Shown one piece after another: positions 17,468-25,559 of a DNA stretch of 64,000 nt; within the stretch, counting starts at the first letter, position 1; each line of letters opens with the position of its first letter. Below the pieces are notes generated by a model. That model had not been told where the DNA came from, searched no databases, and worked only from the letters and a program-made list of their open reading frames with translations. The DNA is taken from positions 1 through 64,000 of the forward strand of contig NZ_PQHZ01000004.1 of assembly GCF_003385185.1 (NCBI RefSeq), read 5' to 3'. This DNA is from Amycolatopsis palatopharyngis (GTDB taxonomy: Bacteria; Actinomycetota; Actinomycetes; Mycobacteriales; Pseudonocardiaceae). The position numbers were made by a program, and so were the translations under genes.

Positions 17468-17516
17468 ACAGACCGCCCCGTCGATGTCCCGCCGAGCCGG
17501 TCTGTCATCCGGCTCG
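17468..17516 (-). promoter_or_regulatory. Attenuator of aroG: two mutually exclusive hairpins
   Basis: Hairpin A pairs CGAGCCGG (17493-17500) with CCGGCTCG (17509-17516). Hairpin B pairs ACAGACCG (17468-17475) with CGGTCTGT (17498-17505). They share 17498-17500 and B also takes the loop of A, so only one can form. In the minus-strand transcript B comes last and abuts the aroG Shine-Dalgarno, so it can block expression, while A prevents B. Switching by ribosome position on the leader peptide is inferred. Confidence 0.65.
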
Positions 17517-17528
17517 ATGGGTGGGAAG

Positions 17529-17603
17529 TCAGCGCACGGTGTCGCCGGCTGGCCCACCCGGGGCCGGCCTGCTAAACCAGAAATAGCGCACGACTGCGTT
17601 CAC
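17529..17603 (-). CDS. Leader peptide of aroG rich in aromatic residues
   Basis: A 24-aa ORF whose centre reads RYFWFSR: four consecutive aromatic codons (Tyr, Phe, Trp, Phe) seven codons from the start. It begins with GTG at 17603; TACGTT 7 nt upstream is a good -10, so the transcript is probably leaderless. The stop at 17529 is 77 bp before aroG, and the interval folds into alternative hairpins. A Phe-controlled leader peptide (aroR) upstream of aroF is known in Corynebacterium glutamicum. Stalling on scarce aromatic amino acids is the inferred signal. A TTG three codons upstream, behind GGAGG, is an alternative start. Confidence 0.72.
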   Translation of the reverse strand: MNAVVRYFWFSRPAPGGPAGDTVR

Positions 17604-17698
17604 GTCCGCCAACGTAGCACAGACCTCCGGGTCGCCTTGGCGACGAGGGGACCACACCTGTCTTACCCTCGGTGCACCCTCGCGGGAACCGGCGGGCC

Positions 17699-18508
17699 TC
17701 ACGCCAATCCTGGAGGACCGTCCCGCAGCACACCCCGAACGACGTCCAAGGAGACGCCGGGCGGGAACTCCGGCATCCACCAGGTGGCCCCCGCTTTGGC
17801 ATAGGGCGCCGGGTCGGTGCCCGGCGCGAGGGCGACGGCCACGTCGCACGGCACCGCGTCGTGCGGACGCAGGTCCTTGATTGCAGCCACGATTTCGGCG
17901 AGCTGGTCCGGGTGCTGGAGGTTGATGGGAAAGAACCCGTCGTACCTCGCGGCTCTGCGCAGCGGCTTGGCGTTTCCCGGGAATCCCGCGACCCAGACAG
18001 GTACCCGGGGCCGCTGAATCGGCCGGGGAAGGAACTCGATGCCGTCGACGACGTAATGGTCGCCGTGGTGGTGCACAGGTTCGCCGGACCAGGCCGCCGT
18101 CAGAATTTCCAGTGACTCGTCGAGCATCTGGCCACGTGACCTCTCATCGGGCTGCTCGCCGGTCCTGGAGAACTCGCCGCCGAAGCGGTCGCTGCCGAGG
18201 CCGACCCCGAGCGTGAGGCGACCGCGGCTGAGCCGATCCAGTGTCGCGGTTTCCCGGGCTACCTTGGCCGGACGGCGGCGGGCAAGGGGTGTAACCATCG
18301 GTCCCAGTCGCACCCGTTCGGTGGCAGTGGCGATCGCGGCCAGCGAGATCCACGGGTCGGCCAGCTGCCGGATCGGCGAATGCCAGTGCACGTGATCCCA
18401 TACGAAGACCCCCTGCCAGCCGGCTTCCTCCGCCTCGGCTGCCAAACGTGCGAGAACCCCCGGGTCGGCAAGATCGTCGAAGATCGGAAACCAGAGCGCC
18501 GAATGCAT
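17699..18508 (-). CDS. LLM class F420-dependent oxidoreductase
   Basis: A luciferase-like monooxygenase-fold protein (269 aa) predicted to use F420 (or FMN). Motifs: FVWDHVHW (residues about 34-41), VRLGPMVTPLARRRPAKVARETATLD, LTLGVGLGS, and PVWVAGFPGN. Substrate unknown. The ATG at 18508 is 6 nt from a TACCCT -10 (18515-18520), so a leaderless mRNA is likely. It ends about 95 bp upstream of the aroG leader promoter on the same strand but looks separate from it. Confidence 0.87.
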   Translation of the reverse strand: MHSALWFPIFDDLADPGVLARLAAEAEEAGWQGVFVWDHVHWHSPIRQLADPWISLAAIATATERVRLGPMVTPLARRRPAKVARETATLDRLSRGRLTLGVGLGSDRFGGEFSRTGEQPDERSRGQMLDESLEILTAAWSGEPVHHHGDHYVVDGIEFLPRPIQRPRVPVWVAGFPGNAKPLRRAARYDGFFPINLQHPDQLAEIVAAIKDLRPHDAVPCDVAVALAPGTDPAPYAKAGATWWMPEFPPGVSLDVVRGVLRDGPPGLA

Positions 18509-18610
18509 GGACGTAGGGTAGGTGCTCTTCGACTGTTCATACCCGTATCTCAGGCGAACTCACCGTGGCCGCGCAGGTGTTGCGCGAGCCCCGATCGGAT
18601 CGGTGCGGCC

Positions 18611-18838
18611 GTGCTCGCGGAGGAGCCGCTCAGCAGGACGGACTGGACTCGGACACTCCTGGCCACCGAAATCGTGTTCATCGACAATGTCGTCGGCGCA
18701 GGTTGGGATTGGTCGCCTGTGACCGGATTCTCGGACACCGAGACACTGCAAGTACTCCGCCGTCTGCAGCGCAAGCTGGTGACTGCCGGGGTTACCGGCG
18801 TCGCCTTCGGGACCCGCCCTTCGCCGCCGATATCTTGA
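18611..18838 (+). CDS. Small hypothetical protein, possibly truncated
   Basis: A 76-aa ORF from GTG 18611 that includes EEPLSRTDWTRTLLATEIVF, GAGWDWSPVTGFSD and VLRRLQRKL. This looks like genuine coding sequence of a small actinobacterial hypothetical family rather than a shadow, because the opposite frames lack pattern. There is no good Shine-Dalgarno, and the N-terminus seems short, so it may be a decayed or truncated copy. Function unknown. Confidence 0.4.
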   Translation: MLAEEPLSRTDWTRTLLATEIVFIDNVVGAGWDWSPVTGFSDTETLQVLRRLQRKLVTAGVTGVAFGTRPSPPIS

Positions 18839-19070
18839 TCTTGCCGTCACTTCCGGCGAGGGCATGCTGCGCGGGCCGGTCAGCTCCCAGACCGCCTCGA
18901 CATCGTTGGGCAGGAACGACGGCGGGCCACCGAGAAAACGCTCGTACGCGAACAGACCGATGGCCATGCTGGGCACGCGCGCAGCACCTGCAACGATCAA
19001 GCCGGTTCCCGCTAGGCTGGCGCCGACAGTGTGACGCAGGACAAATCAGCGCAAGCGGAGGTCTGATCTG
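18839..19070. other. Intergenic stretch before phosphofructokinase, no clear gene
   Basis: No gene can be supported here. On the minus strand, codons around 18860-18980 read IGLFAYERFLGGPPSFLPND and then ELTGP, which looks protein-like but lacks a convincing start and continuation, so it may be a gene remnant. The last 20 bp contain the GGAGG of the downstream ATG at 19071. Confidence 0.35.
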
Positions 19071-20096
19071 ATGCGAGTCGGTGTGCTGACCGGCGGTGGC
19101 GACTGCCCAGGACTGAACGCGGTGATCCGCGCGGTGGTCCGCAAGGGTATCGAGGTGAACAACTGGGAGGTCGTCGGCTTCCGCAACGGGTGGAAGGGCC
19201 CGATGACCGGGGACAGCAGGCCGTTGGGGCTGGACGACGTCGAGGAGATCCTGACCCGCGGTGGCACCATCCTCGGCTCCTCGCGGACCAACCCCTACAA
19301 GGAGGACGGCGGTGTCGACCAGATCAGGGCGACGCTGGCCGAGCAGAAGATCGACGCGCTCATCGCGATCGGTGGCGAGGACACCCTCGGTGTCGCCAAG
19401 CGGCTGACCGACGACGGCATCGGCGTGGTCGGGGTACCCAAGACCATCGACAACGATCTCGGCGCCACCGACTACACCTTCGGCTTCGATACGGCCGTGC
19501 ACATCGCGACCGAGTCGATCGACCGGCTGCGCACCACTGCGGAGTCACACCACCGCGCGTTGGTCGTGGAGGTCATGGGCAGGCACGCGGGCTGGATCGC
19601 CTTGCACTCCGGGCTGGCCGGCGGCGCCAACGTGATCCTCGTACCGGAGCGGCCGTTCTCCGTCGACCAGGTCGTCGACTGGGTGGAGAGCCGGTTCGAG
19701 CGGATGTACGCGCCGATCATCGTGGTCGCCGAGGGAGCGCTGCCCGAAGGCGGCGCCGAGTTGCTGCAGAGCGGGGAGAAGGACGCCTTCGGCCACGTGC
19801 GCCTCGGCGGGATCGGCACCTGGCTCGCCGACGAGATCGCCGCCCGCACCGGCAAGGAATCCCGTGCCGTCGTGCTCGGGCACACCCAGCGCGGTGGCAC
19901 CCCAACCGCCTACGACCGGGTGCTCGCAACGCGTTTCGGGCTCAACGCGGTGGATGCCGTCACCGACGGGGACTTCGGCGTGATGGTGGCGCTGCGCGGC
20001 ACCGACATCGTGCGGGTGAAGCTCGCCGAGGCGACCGCCGAGTTGAAGACCGTTCCACCCGAACGCTACGCCGAGGCGCAGGTCTTCTTCGGATAG
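19071..20096 (+). CDS. pfkA: 6-phosphofructokinase, predicted pyrophosphate-dependent
   Basis: A PFKA-family enzyme of 341 aa phosphorylating fructose 6-phosphate. Motifs: GGGDCPGLNAVIRA (residues about 6-19), IGGEDTLG, PKTIDNDLGATDYTFGFDTA, MGRHAGWIAL and LGHTQRGGTPTAYDR. The GGED motif places Asp at the position equivalent to Gly104 of E. coli PfkA, and PKTIDND gives Lys at 124. This pair is the known signature for PPi rather than ATP as phosphoryl donor, as in Amycolatopsis methanolica PPi-PFK. GGAGG precedes the ATG. A strong hairpin terminates the gene. Confidence 0.93.
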   Translation: MRVGVLTGGGDCPGLNAVIRAVVRKGIEVNNWEVVGFRNGWKGPMTGDSRPLGLDDVEEILTRGGTILGSSRTNPYKEDGGVDQIRATLAEQKIDALIAIGGEDTLGVAKRLTDDGIGVVGVPKTIDNDLGATDYTFGFDTAVHIATESIDRLRTTAESHHRALVVEVMGRHAGWIALHSGLAGGANVILVPERPFSVDQVVDWVESRFERMYAPIIVVAEGALPEGGAELLQSGEKDAFGHVRLGGIGTWLADEIAARTGKESRAVVLGHTQRGGTPTAYDRVLATRFGLNAVDAVTDGDFGVMVALRGTDIVRVKLAEATAELKTVPPERYAEAQVFFG

Positions 20097-20111
20097 ACGG
20101 AGTCGCCGGAC

Positions 20112-20143
20112 AGGGCCACCCGGGTGGGCACTCGGGTGGCCCT
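20112..20143 (+). terminator. Terminator after phosphofructokinase
   Basis: AGGGCCACCCG (20112-20122) pairs perfectly with CGGGTGGCCCT (20133-20143) over a 10-nt loop. An outer ACGGAGTC/GACTCCGT pairing extends it. It lies 16 bp after the stop. Confidence 0.75.
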
Positions 20144-20197
20144 GACTCCGTGCGAAAGTCACGGTAGATTGCCCGGACCGAGACGCGGAGGTGAGCG

Positions 20198-21709
20198 ATG
20201 TCACAGCCGGAAACACAGACGACCGCCGAACCTGGGGCGAGTACGAACACCGTGCGACGCCAGTGGATCGGACTGGCGGCGGGCCCGGTGCTCGCACTGT
20301 TGACGTTCCTGCTGCTGCCCGAGTCATTGCAGGCACCGGCCAAGGCGACGGCGGCGGTGGCGGTGCTGATGGCCGTCTGGTGGATGACCGAGGCATTGCC
20401 GCTGCCCGCGACCGCGCTGCTGCCGCTGGTGCTGTTTCCCGTGCTCGGCGTCGCGGACATCGACGATGTCGCGAGTCCGTACGCCAACGACGTGATCTTC
20501 CTGTTCATGGGCGGGTTCATGCTCGCACTGGCGATGCAGCGGTGGAATCTGCACAAACGGATCGCGCTGCGGACCGTGCTCGCGGTCGGCACGAAGCCGG
20601 TCATGCTGATCGCCGGATTCATGATCGCCACCGCCTTCATCAGCATGTGGGTGAGCAACACCGCGACCACTGTGATGATGATGCCGATCGGCCTTTCGGT
20701 GCTCGGTCTGACGCTGCAACTGGGTAACGGTGAACGGGACGCCAACTTCGCCACGGCGTTGATGCTGGGCATCGCCTACGCCGCCTCCATCGGATCCCTC
20801 GGCACGATCATCGGAACACCGCCGAACACGCTGCTGGTCGGCTACCTCGACGACAATCACGACATCCAGATCGGGTTCGGCCAGTGGATGCTGTTCGGCG
20901 TGCCGATCGCTGTCGTGTTCCTCGTGATCACCTGGTTGGTGCTGACCAAATTCGTGTTTCCGCCGAAGATGAAGTCGCTGCCCGGCGGCCGGGAGATGAT
21001 CCGGGCGCAGCTGGATGAACTGGGCCCGATGAGCCGCGGTGAGTGGAACGCACTCGCGGTGTTCGTCTTCGCGGCTCTGTCGTGGATCTTCATCCCCGTG
21101 CTGGCCGACACCGACACGATCGGGGGCGCGTTGCCGTGGTTGTCCCGCATCTCCGACGCGGGAATCGCGATGACAGTGGCCGTCGTACTCTTCCTGCTCC
21201 CGGTGGACGCGCGCAGCGGCGTGCGCACCCTCGACTGGGACACGGCGAAGACACTGCCGTGGGGTGTGCTGCTGCTCTTCGGTGGCGGGTTGAGCCTGTC
21301 CAGCCAGTTCACCGCGACCGAACTCAGCAACTGGATCGGTGACCAGGTCGGCGCGCTCGGTGCCCTGCCGACCATCCTGCTCGTGGCGGTGGCCGCCGGA
21401 CTCGTGCTGATCCTGACCGAGCTGACCAGCAACACCGCGACGGCAGCCGCCTTCCTGCCGATTCTCGGTGGCGTAGCGGTGGGTCTCGGCACCGGCCCGA
21501 TGCTGCTGGTCGTGCCGGCTGCGCTCGCGGCGACCTGCGCGTTCATGCTCCCCGTCGCGACCCCGCCGAACGCGATCGTCTTCGGCTCGGGGCACGTCAC
21601 GATCGGGCAGATGATGCGTGGCGGCGTCTGGCTCAACGTCATTGGTCTCGTGCTGATCACGCTGGCCGCCTACACCCTCGGAGCCTGGGTGCTCGGCCTG
21701 CGGTTCTGA
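20198..21709 (+). CDS. SLC13-family (DASS) dicarboxylate transporter
   Basis: Integral membrane carrier of 503 aa with about 11-12 hydrophobic segments, of the divalent anion:Na+ symporter family (succinate, malate, fumarate, citrate). The two inverted-repeat SNT substrate/sodium motifs are clear: WVSNTATTVMM (about residue 150) and LTSNTATAAAF (about 408), each preceded by a re-entrant hairpin-like segment. The exact substrate is not visible. ATG with GGAGGTGAGCG upstream and a possible -10 TAGATT at about 20164. Palindromic repeats follow the stop and may end transcription. Confidence 0.92.
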   Translation: MSQPETQTTAEPGASTNTVRRQWIGLAAGPVLALLTFLLLPESLQAPAKATAAVAVLMAVWWMTEALPLPATALLPLVLFPVLGVADIDDVASPYANDVIFLFMGGFMLALAMQRWNLHKRIALRTVLAVGTKPVMLIAGFMIATAFISMWVSNTATTVMMMPIGLSVLGLTLQLGNGERDANFATALMLGIAYAASIGSLGTIIGTPPNTLLVGYLDDNHDIQIGFGQWMLFGVPIAVVFLVITWLVLTKFVFPPKMKSLPGGREMIRAQLDELGPMSRGEWNALAVFVFAALSWIFIPVLADTDTIGGALPWLSRISDAGIAMTVAVVLFLLPVDARSGVRTLDWDTAKTLPWGVLLLFGGGLSLSSQFTATELSNWIGDQVGALGALPTILLVAVAAGLVLILTELTSNTATAAAFLPILGGVAVGLGTGPMLLVVPAALAATCAFMLPVATPPNAIVFGSGHVTIGQMMRGGVWLNVIGLVLITLAAYTLGAWVLGLRF

Positions 21710-21712
21710 GGC

Positions 21713-21784
21713 CACTTTCCCGGGAAAGTGACGTACTCGCCTGTGCCCCCATCGCACTTTCCCGGGAAAGTGCGATGGGGGCAC
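21713..21784. repeat. Two CACTTTCCCGGGAAAGTG palindromes after the SLC13 gene
   Basis: 21713-21730 is the 18-bp palindrome CACTTTCCCGGGAAAGTG. 21743-21784 is a perfect 42-bp palindrome built on the same core, with arms starting GTGCCCCCATCG and no central spacer. They sit 3 bp and 33 bp after the SLC13 stop. The same core occurs at 48754-48775 after cvnD, so this is a dispersed intergenic repeat, probably acting as a terminator. Confidence 0.85.
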
Positions 21785-21804
21785 CCTACGAAAGTCCCGA
21801 GTGC

Positions 21805-21845
21805 TGGTCTGAACCATTGACCTAGTGGTCTATACCACTTAACTT
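21805..21845 (+). promoter_or_regulatory. Chitinase promoter with DasR operator between -35 and -10
   Basis: TTGACC (21817-21822) and TAACTT (21840-21845) are a -35/-10 pair with a 17-bp spacer. The spacer is filled by AGTGGTCTATACCACT (21824-21839), a perfect palindrome that matches the DasR-responsive element (TGGTCTAGACCA type) known from Streptomyces chitinase genes. A second, weaker copy, TGGTCTGAACCA, is at 21805-21816. Repression by a DasR homologue until GlcNAc-derived inducer appears is inferred. Confidence 0.78.
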
Positions 21846-21988
21846 TTTTGATGTCCCCTTGTTCATCGGTGGGTCATCAGAAGTGAGCTGCCCCAGGGGA
21901 TGCACGACAACCACGGGCCTGGCGCGGGTCCGCGGTGTCCCCTGCTGACGCGGTGTGGCGCAGCATCGCCCGTCTCCACGGAGCACGC

Positions 21989-23239
21989 ATGTTCGGTTCA
22001 GCGAAGCGCAAACTGGTCGCAGCGGGTGGTGTCCTCACCGCTGCCCTGATGGTGGTCTCCCTCTCCGCCCCTGCCTCGGCGGGCAGTGCCGGTCCGGCCG
22101 GCGGGTCCGGCGATCTGCCCGAAGCACAGGCGGTCGGGAAGACTCTCGGCTACTTCACCCAGTGGGGCGTCTACGGGCGCAATTACCACGTCAAGAACAT
22201 CCACACGAGCGGTTCGGCCGCCAAACTGACTCACATCAACTACGCCTTCGGCAACGTGACCAACGGTCGTTGCGCGATCGGTGACGCCTACGCCGACTAC
22301 GACAAGTTCTACGGTGCCGACGCCAGTGTGGACGGTGTCGCGGACACCTGGGACGCGGGTGCGCTGCGGGGCAACTTCGGTCAGCTCAAACGGCTGAAGA
22401 AAATGTATCCCCACATCAAGGTCCTGTTCTCCTTCGGCGGCTGGACCTGGTCCGGCGGTTTCGGGCAGGCCGCCGCGAATCCCGCGGCCTTCGCCGAATC
22501 CTGCTATCAACTGGTGAACGACCCGCGCTGGGCCGGTGTTTTCGATGGCATCGACATCGACTGGGAATACCCGAACGCCTGCGGGCTCACCTGCGACACC
22601 AGTGGGCCTACGGCGTTCACCAGGTTGATGTCGGCATTGGACAGTCGCTTCGGCTCGCAGCTGGTGACCGCGGCGATCACCGCGGACGCGAGCGCGGGCG
22701 GGAAGCTCGACAAGGCCGACTACGGCGGCGCGGCCAAACACGTCGACTGGTACAACGTGATGACCTACGACTTCTTCGGTGCCTGGGCAGCGCAGGGGCC
22801 GACGGCCCCGCACTCGCCGCTGACCGCGTACCCGGGAATCCCGCAGCAGGGGTTCAATTCGGACGAAGCCATCCAGAAGCTGAAGAACAAGGGGGTCCCG
22901 CCCGGGAAACTGTTGCTGGGCCTGGGTTTCTACGGCCGTGGCTGGAGCGGGGTCACGCAGAGCGAGCCCGGCGGATCGGCGACCGGCTCGGCGCGAGGGA
23001 CTTACGAGCAGGGCATCGAGGACTACAAGGTGCTCCGATCCCGGTGCCCGGCGACGGGCACGGTGGGCGGCACGGCGTACGCCCACTGTGGCAACGAGTG
23101 GTGGAGCTACGACACTCCGGCCACGATCCGCGGCAAGGTCGGCTACGCCCGGCAGCAGGGCCTCGGCGGCACCTTCTTCTGGGAGCTGTCGGGTGACACC
23201 GGCAACGGCGAATTGATCACGGCCATTCACAACGGCTGA
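21989..23239 (+). CDS. Secreted GH18 chitinase
   Basis: Family 18 glycoside hydrolase that cleaves chitin outside the cell. From ATG 21989 there is a Sec signal peptide (SAKRKLVAAGGVLTAALMVVS, then APASA cleavage region at about residues 31-35), followed by the catalytic barrel: LGYFTQWGVYGRNY, LFSFGGWTWS, and DGIDIDWEYP (about 185-194) with the proton-donor Glu, plus MTYDFFGAW and the final FFWELSGD. Length 416 aa; no carbohydrate-binding module. An in-frame GTG 18 codons upstream would spoil the signal peptide. The promoter has DasR-type operators, and a strong hairpin follows. Confidence 0.93.
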   Translation: MFGSAKRKLVAAGGVLTAALMVVSLSAPASAGSAGPAGGSGDLPEAQAVGKTLGYFTQWGVYGRNYHVKNIHTSGSAAKLTHINYAFGNVTNGRCAIGDAYADYDKFYGADASVDGVADTWDAGALRGNFGQLKRLKKMYPHIKVLFSFGGWTWSGGFGQAAANPAAFAESCYQLVNDPRWAGVFDGIDIDWEYPNACGLTCDTSGPTAFTRLMSALDSRFGSQLVTAAITADASAGGKLDKADYGGAAKHVDWYNVMTYDFFGAWAAQGPTAPHSPLTAYPGIPQQGFNSDEAIQKLKNKGVPPGKLLLGLGFYGRGWSGVTQSEPGGSATGSARGTYEQGIEDYKVLRSRCPATGTVGGTAYAHCGNEWWSYDTPATIRGKVGYARQQGLGGTFFWELSGDTGNGELITAIHNG

Positions 23240-23279
23240 GAAAGGCCGGACCCGGCCCAGTACGGGTATCGGGGGAACC

Positions 23280-23320
23280 CACCGAGGCCACCGCGCATCC
23301 CGCGAGCGGTGGCCTCGGTG
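23280..23320 (+). terminator. Terminator after chitinase
   Basis: CACCGAGGCCACCGC (23280-23294) pairs perfectly with GCGGTGGCCTCGGTG (23306-23320) over an 11-nt loop, 41 bp after the chitinase stop and just before the promoter of the DUF2461 gene. Confidence 0.8.
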
Positions 23321-23354
23321 CTGGGTCGGCTCACCGGTGCATAGGCTGGAACCC

Positions 23355-24020
23355 GTGACGTTCACCGGCTTCGGCGAGTACGCGATCGACTTCTACGACG
23401 GGCTGGCCGCGGACAACTCCAAGCCCTACTGGCAGGAGCACCAGCACCTGTACAAGTCCGACGTCCGGGCGCCCATGGAGGCCCTGCTCGCCGAGCTTTC
23501 ACCCGAGTTCGCCGAGGGGTTCGGCGCGGCCAAGGTGTTCCGGCCGCACCGCGACGTCCGGTTCGCCAAAGACAAGAGCCCCTACAAGACGCACTGCGGT
23601 GGGGTGATCGAGCCGGGGCGCGGGGGTGGTGCCTACTACGTCGAGGTGAGCCCGGCCGGACTGCGGGTGGGCGGTGGCTGTTTCCACCTCGCGAGCGACC
23701 AGTTGGCGAACTTCCGCCGCGCGGTGGACACCGAGGTGCACGGCAGCGCGCTGGCGGACATCCTCGCCAAGCTGCGTAGAACGGGCTGGACCATCGCGGG
23801 CGACACGCTCCGTACCCGGCCGCGTGGGTTCGATGGCGATCACCCGAGAATCGACCTGCTCAAACACCGCTCGCTCTACGTGGTCCGTACCTGGGAGCCG
23901 GACGACACGCTGCACGAGCGTGGCTGTCTCGATCGGGTTCGGCGGGCATGGCGAGCCCTGCGTCCGATCAACGAGTGGGCGCGTGACCACGTCGGAGTCA
24001 GCGAACAGCCACGTCGCTGA
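23355..24020 (+). CDS. DUF2461 domain-containing protein
   Basis: A 221-aa protein of the DUF2461/TIGR02453 family of unknown function. Signature parts: YDGLAADNSKPYWQEH near the N-terminus (about residues 16-31), FRPHRDVRFAKDKSPYKTH, VEVSPAGLRVGGGCFH, and LKHRSLYVVRTWEPDD. The GTG at 23355 is preferred: TAGGCT (23342-23347) is a -10 box 7 nt before it, giving a leaderless mRNA; a GTG six codons upstream would overlap that promoter. Confidence 0.85.
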   Translation: MTFTGFGEYAIDFYDGLAADNSKPYWQEHQHLYKSDVRAPMEALLAELSPEFAEGFGAAKVFRPHRDVRFAKDKSPYKTHCGGVIEPGRGGGAYYVEVSPAGLRVGGGCFHLASDQLANFRRAVDTEVHGSALADILAKLRRTGWTIAGDTLRTRPRGFDGDHPRIDLLKHRSLYVVRTWEPDDTLHERGCLDRVRRAWRALRPINEWARDHVGVSEQPRR

Positions 24021-24102
24021 ACGTCTGCGTCCGGCAACCGGGGTGTATCGGTTTCGGGATCGGTACAGACGCGAGCGGCTCGAGGGTCTAGGCTGTCTGA
24101 AC

Positions 24103-25527
24103 GTGAGCCGACGCGCGAAGATTGTGTGCACCCTTGGCCCGGCGACCGCCACGGCGGAGAAGGTCCGGGCACTTGTCGACGCCGGTATGGACGTCGCCAG
24201 GATGAACTTCAGCCATGGCAGTCATGGCGACCACAAGCAGGTCTACGACTTGATCCGGGCTGCCGCCACCGAGACGGGCCGCGCCGTGGGCCTGCTCGCC
24301 GACCTGCAGGGACCCAAGATCCGCCTGGGTACGTTCGCCGGAGGCCCGGTGGAGTGGCGTACCGGTGATGTGGTGCGGATCACCGTGGAGGACGTCGCGG
24401 GTACCCACGACCGCGTCTCGACCACTTACAAGGGCCTCGCGAAGGACGCGAGGGCCGGCGACCGCCTCCTGGTCGACGACGGCAAGGTCGGCCTCGTGGT
24501 CACCGGCGTCGAGGGGTCCGACGTGGTCTGCGAGGTCACCGAGGGCGGGCCGGTCAGCAACAACAAGGGCGTCTCGCTGCCAGGGATGGACATCTCGGTC
24601 CCCGCGATGTCCGAGAAGGACATCGAGGACCTGGAGTTCGCGCTCGAGCTCGGGGTGGACTTCATCGCGCTCTCGTTCGTCCGCTCACCCGCCGACATCG
24701 ATCTCGTGCACCAGGTGATGGACCGGGTCGGCAAGCCGAGGGTTCCGGTCATCGCCAAGCTGGAGAAGCCCGAGGCCGTGCACAACCTCGAGGCGATCGT
24801 GCTCGCCTTCGACGGCGTGATGGTCGCCCGGGGCGACCTGGGCGTCGAGTTGCCGCTGGAGCAGGTGCCGCTGGTGCAGAAGCGGGCGATCCAGATCGCA
24901 CGGGAGAACGCCAAGCCGGTCATCGTCGCGACGCAGATGCTCGACTCGATGATCAACAACTCCCGGCCGACACGCGCGGAGGCCTCGGACGTGGCCAACG
25001 CGGTACTCGACGGTACCGACGCGGTCATGCTCTCCGGTGAGACGAGCGTCGGGCGTTATCCGGTGGAGACGGTGGAGACGATGAGCCGGATCATCCGCGC
25101 CGTCGAGACCGACTCGCCGGTGGTCCCGCCACTCAGCCATGTCCCGAGGACCAAGCGGGGGGTCATCTCCTACGCCGCACGCGACATCGGGGAACGGCTC
25201 AACGCCAAGGCGCTGGTCGCCTTCACCCAGTCCGGCGACACGGTCCGCAGGCTCGCGCGACTGCACACGCGGTTGCCGCTGATGGCCTTCACCCCCGAGG
25301 AGAGCGTGCGCAGCCAGCTCTCGATGACCTGGGGCACGACCACGCGCATCGTTGACAAGGTGGACGCCACCGATGCCATGGTCCGGCAGGTGGACCACGC
25401 GATGCTGGAGATGGGCAAGTACCAGCCGGGCGACCTCGTGGTGATCGTCGCGGGCTCGCCCCCGGGGACCGTGGGTTCCACCAACCTCATCCGGGTGCAC
25501 CGGCTCGGCGAAGAGGACCACGCCTGA
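24103..25527 (+). CDS. pyk: Pyruvate kinase
   Basis: Glycolytic enzyme making pyruvate and ATP from phosphoenolpyruvate and ADP. At 474 aa it has KIVCTLGPAT (start), MNFSHGSHGDH, LADLQGPKIRLG, the Lys/acid active site IAKLEKPEAVHNL, VARGDLGVELPLEQVP, and QMLDSMINNSRPTRAEASDVANAVLDG, then the C-terminal allosteric domain. The GTG at 24103 lies 8 nt after TAGGCT (24089-24094), consistent with a leaderless transcript; longer readings upstream run into DUF2461 and are not real. Confidence 0.96.
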   Translation: MSRRAKIVCTLGPATATAEKVRALVDAGMDVARMNFSHGSHGDHKQVYDLIRAAATETGRAVGLLADLQGPKIRLGTFAGGPVEWRTGDVVRITVEDVAGTHDRVSTTYKGLAKDARAGDRLLVDDGKVGLVVTGVEGSDVVCEVTEGGPVSNNKGVSLPGMDISVPAMSEKDIEDLEFALELGVDFIALSFVRSPADIDLVHQVMDRVGKPRVPVIAKLEKPEAVHNLEAIVLAFDGVMVARGDLGVELPLEQVPLVQKRAIQIARENAKPVIVATQMLDSMINNSRPTRAEASDVANAVLDGTDAVMLSGETSVGRYPVETVETMSRIIRAVETDSPVVPPLSHVPRTKRGVISYAARDIGERLNAKALVAFTQSGDTVRRLARLHTRLPLMAFTPEESVRSQLSMTWGTTTRIVDKVDATDAMVRQVDHAMLEMGKYQPGDLVVIVAGSPPGTVGSTNLIRVHRLGEEDHA

Positions 25528-25559
25528 ACAACACGGCCGGGACCGCTTAGGGTGCTCGT

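Noticed and set aside
20324-21817. 497-codon minus-strand open frame under the SLC13 gene
   Set aside because: His/Arg/Gln-rich shadow of a membrane-protein gene; the plus-strand product has clear SLC13 motifs.
23674-24102. N-terminal extension of pyruvate kinase
   Set aside because: It overlaps DUF2461 in another frame; pyruvate kinase homology begins at SRRAKIVCTLGPAT right after GTG 24103.
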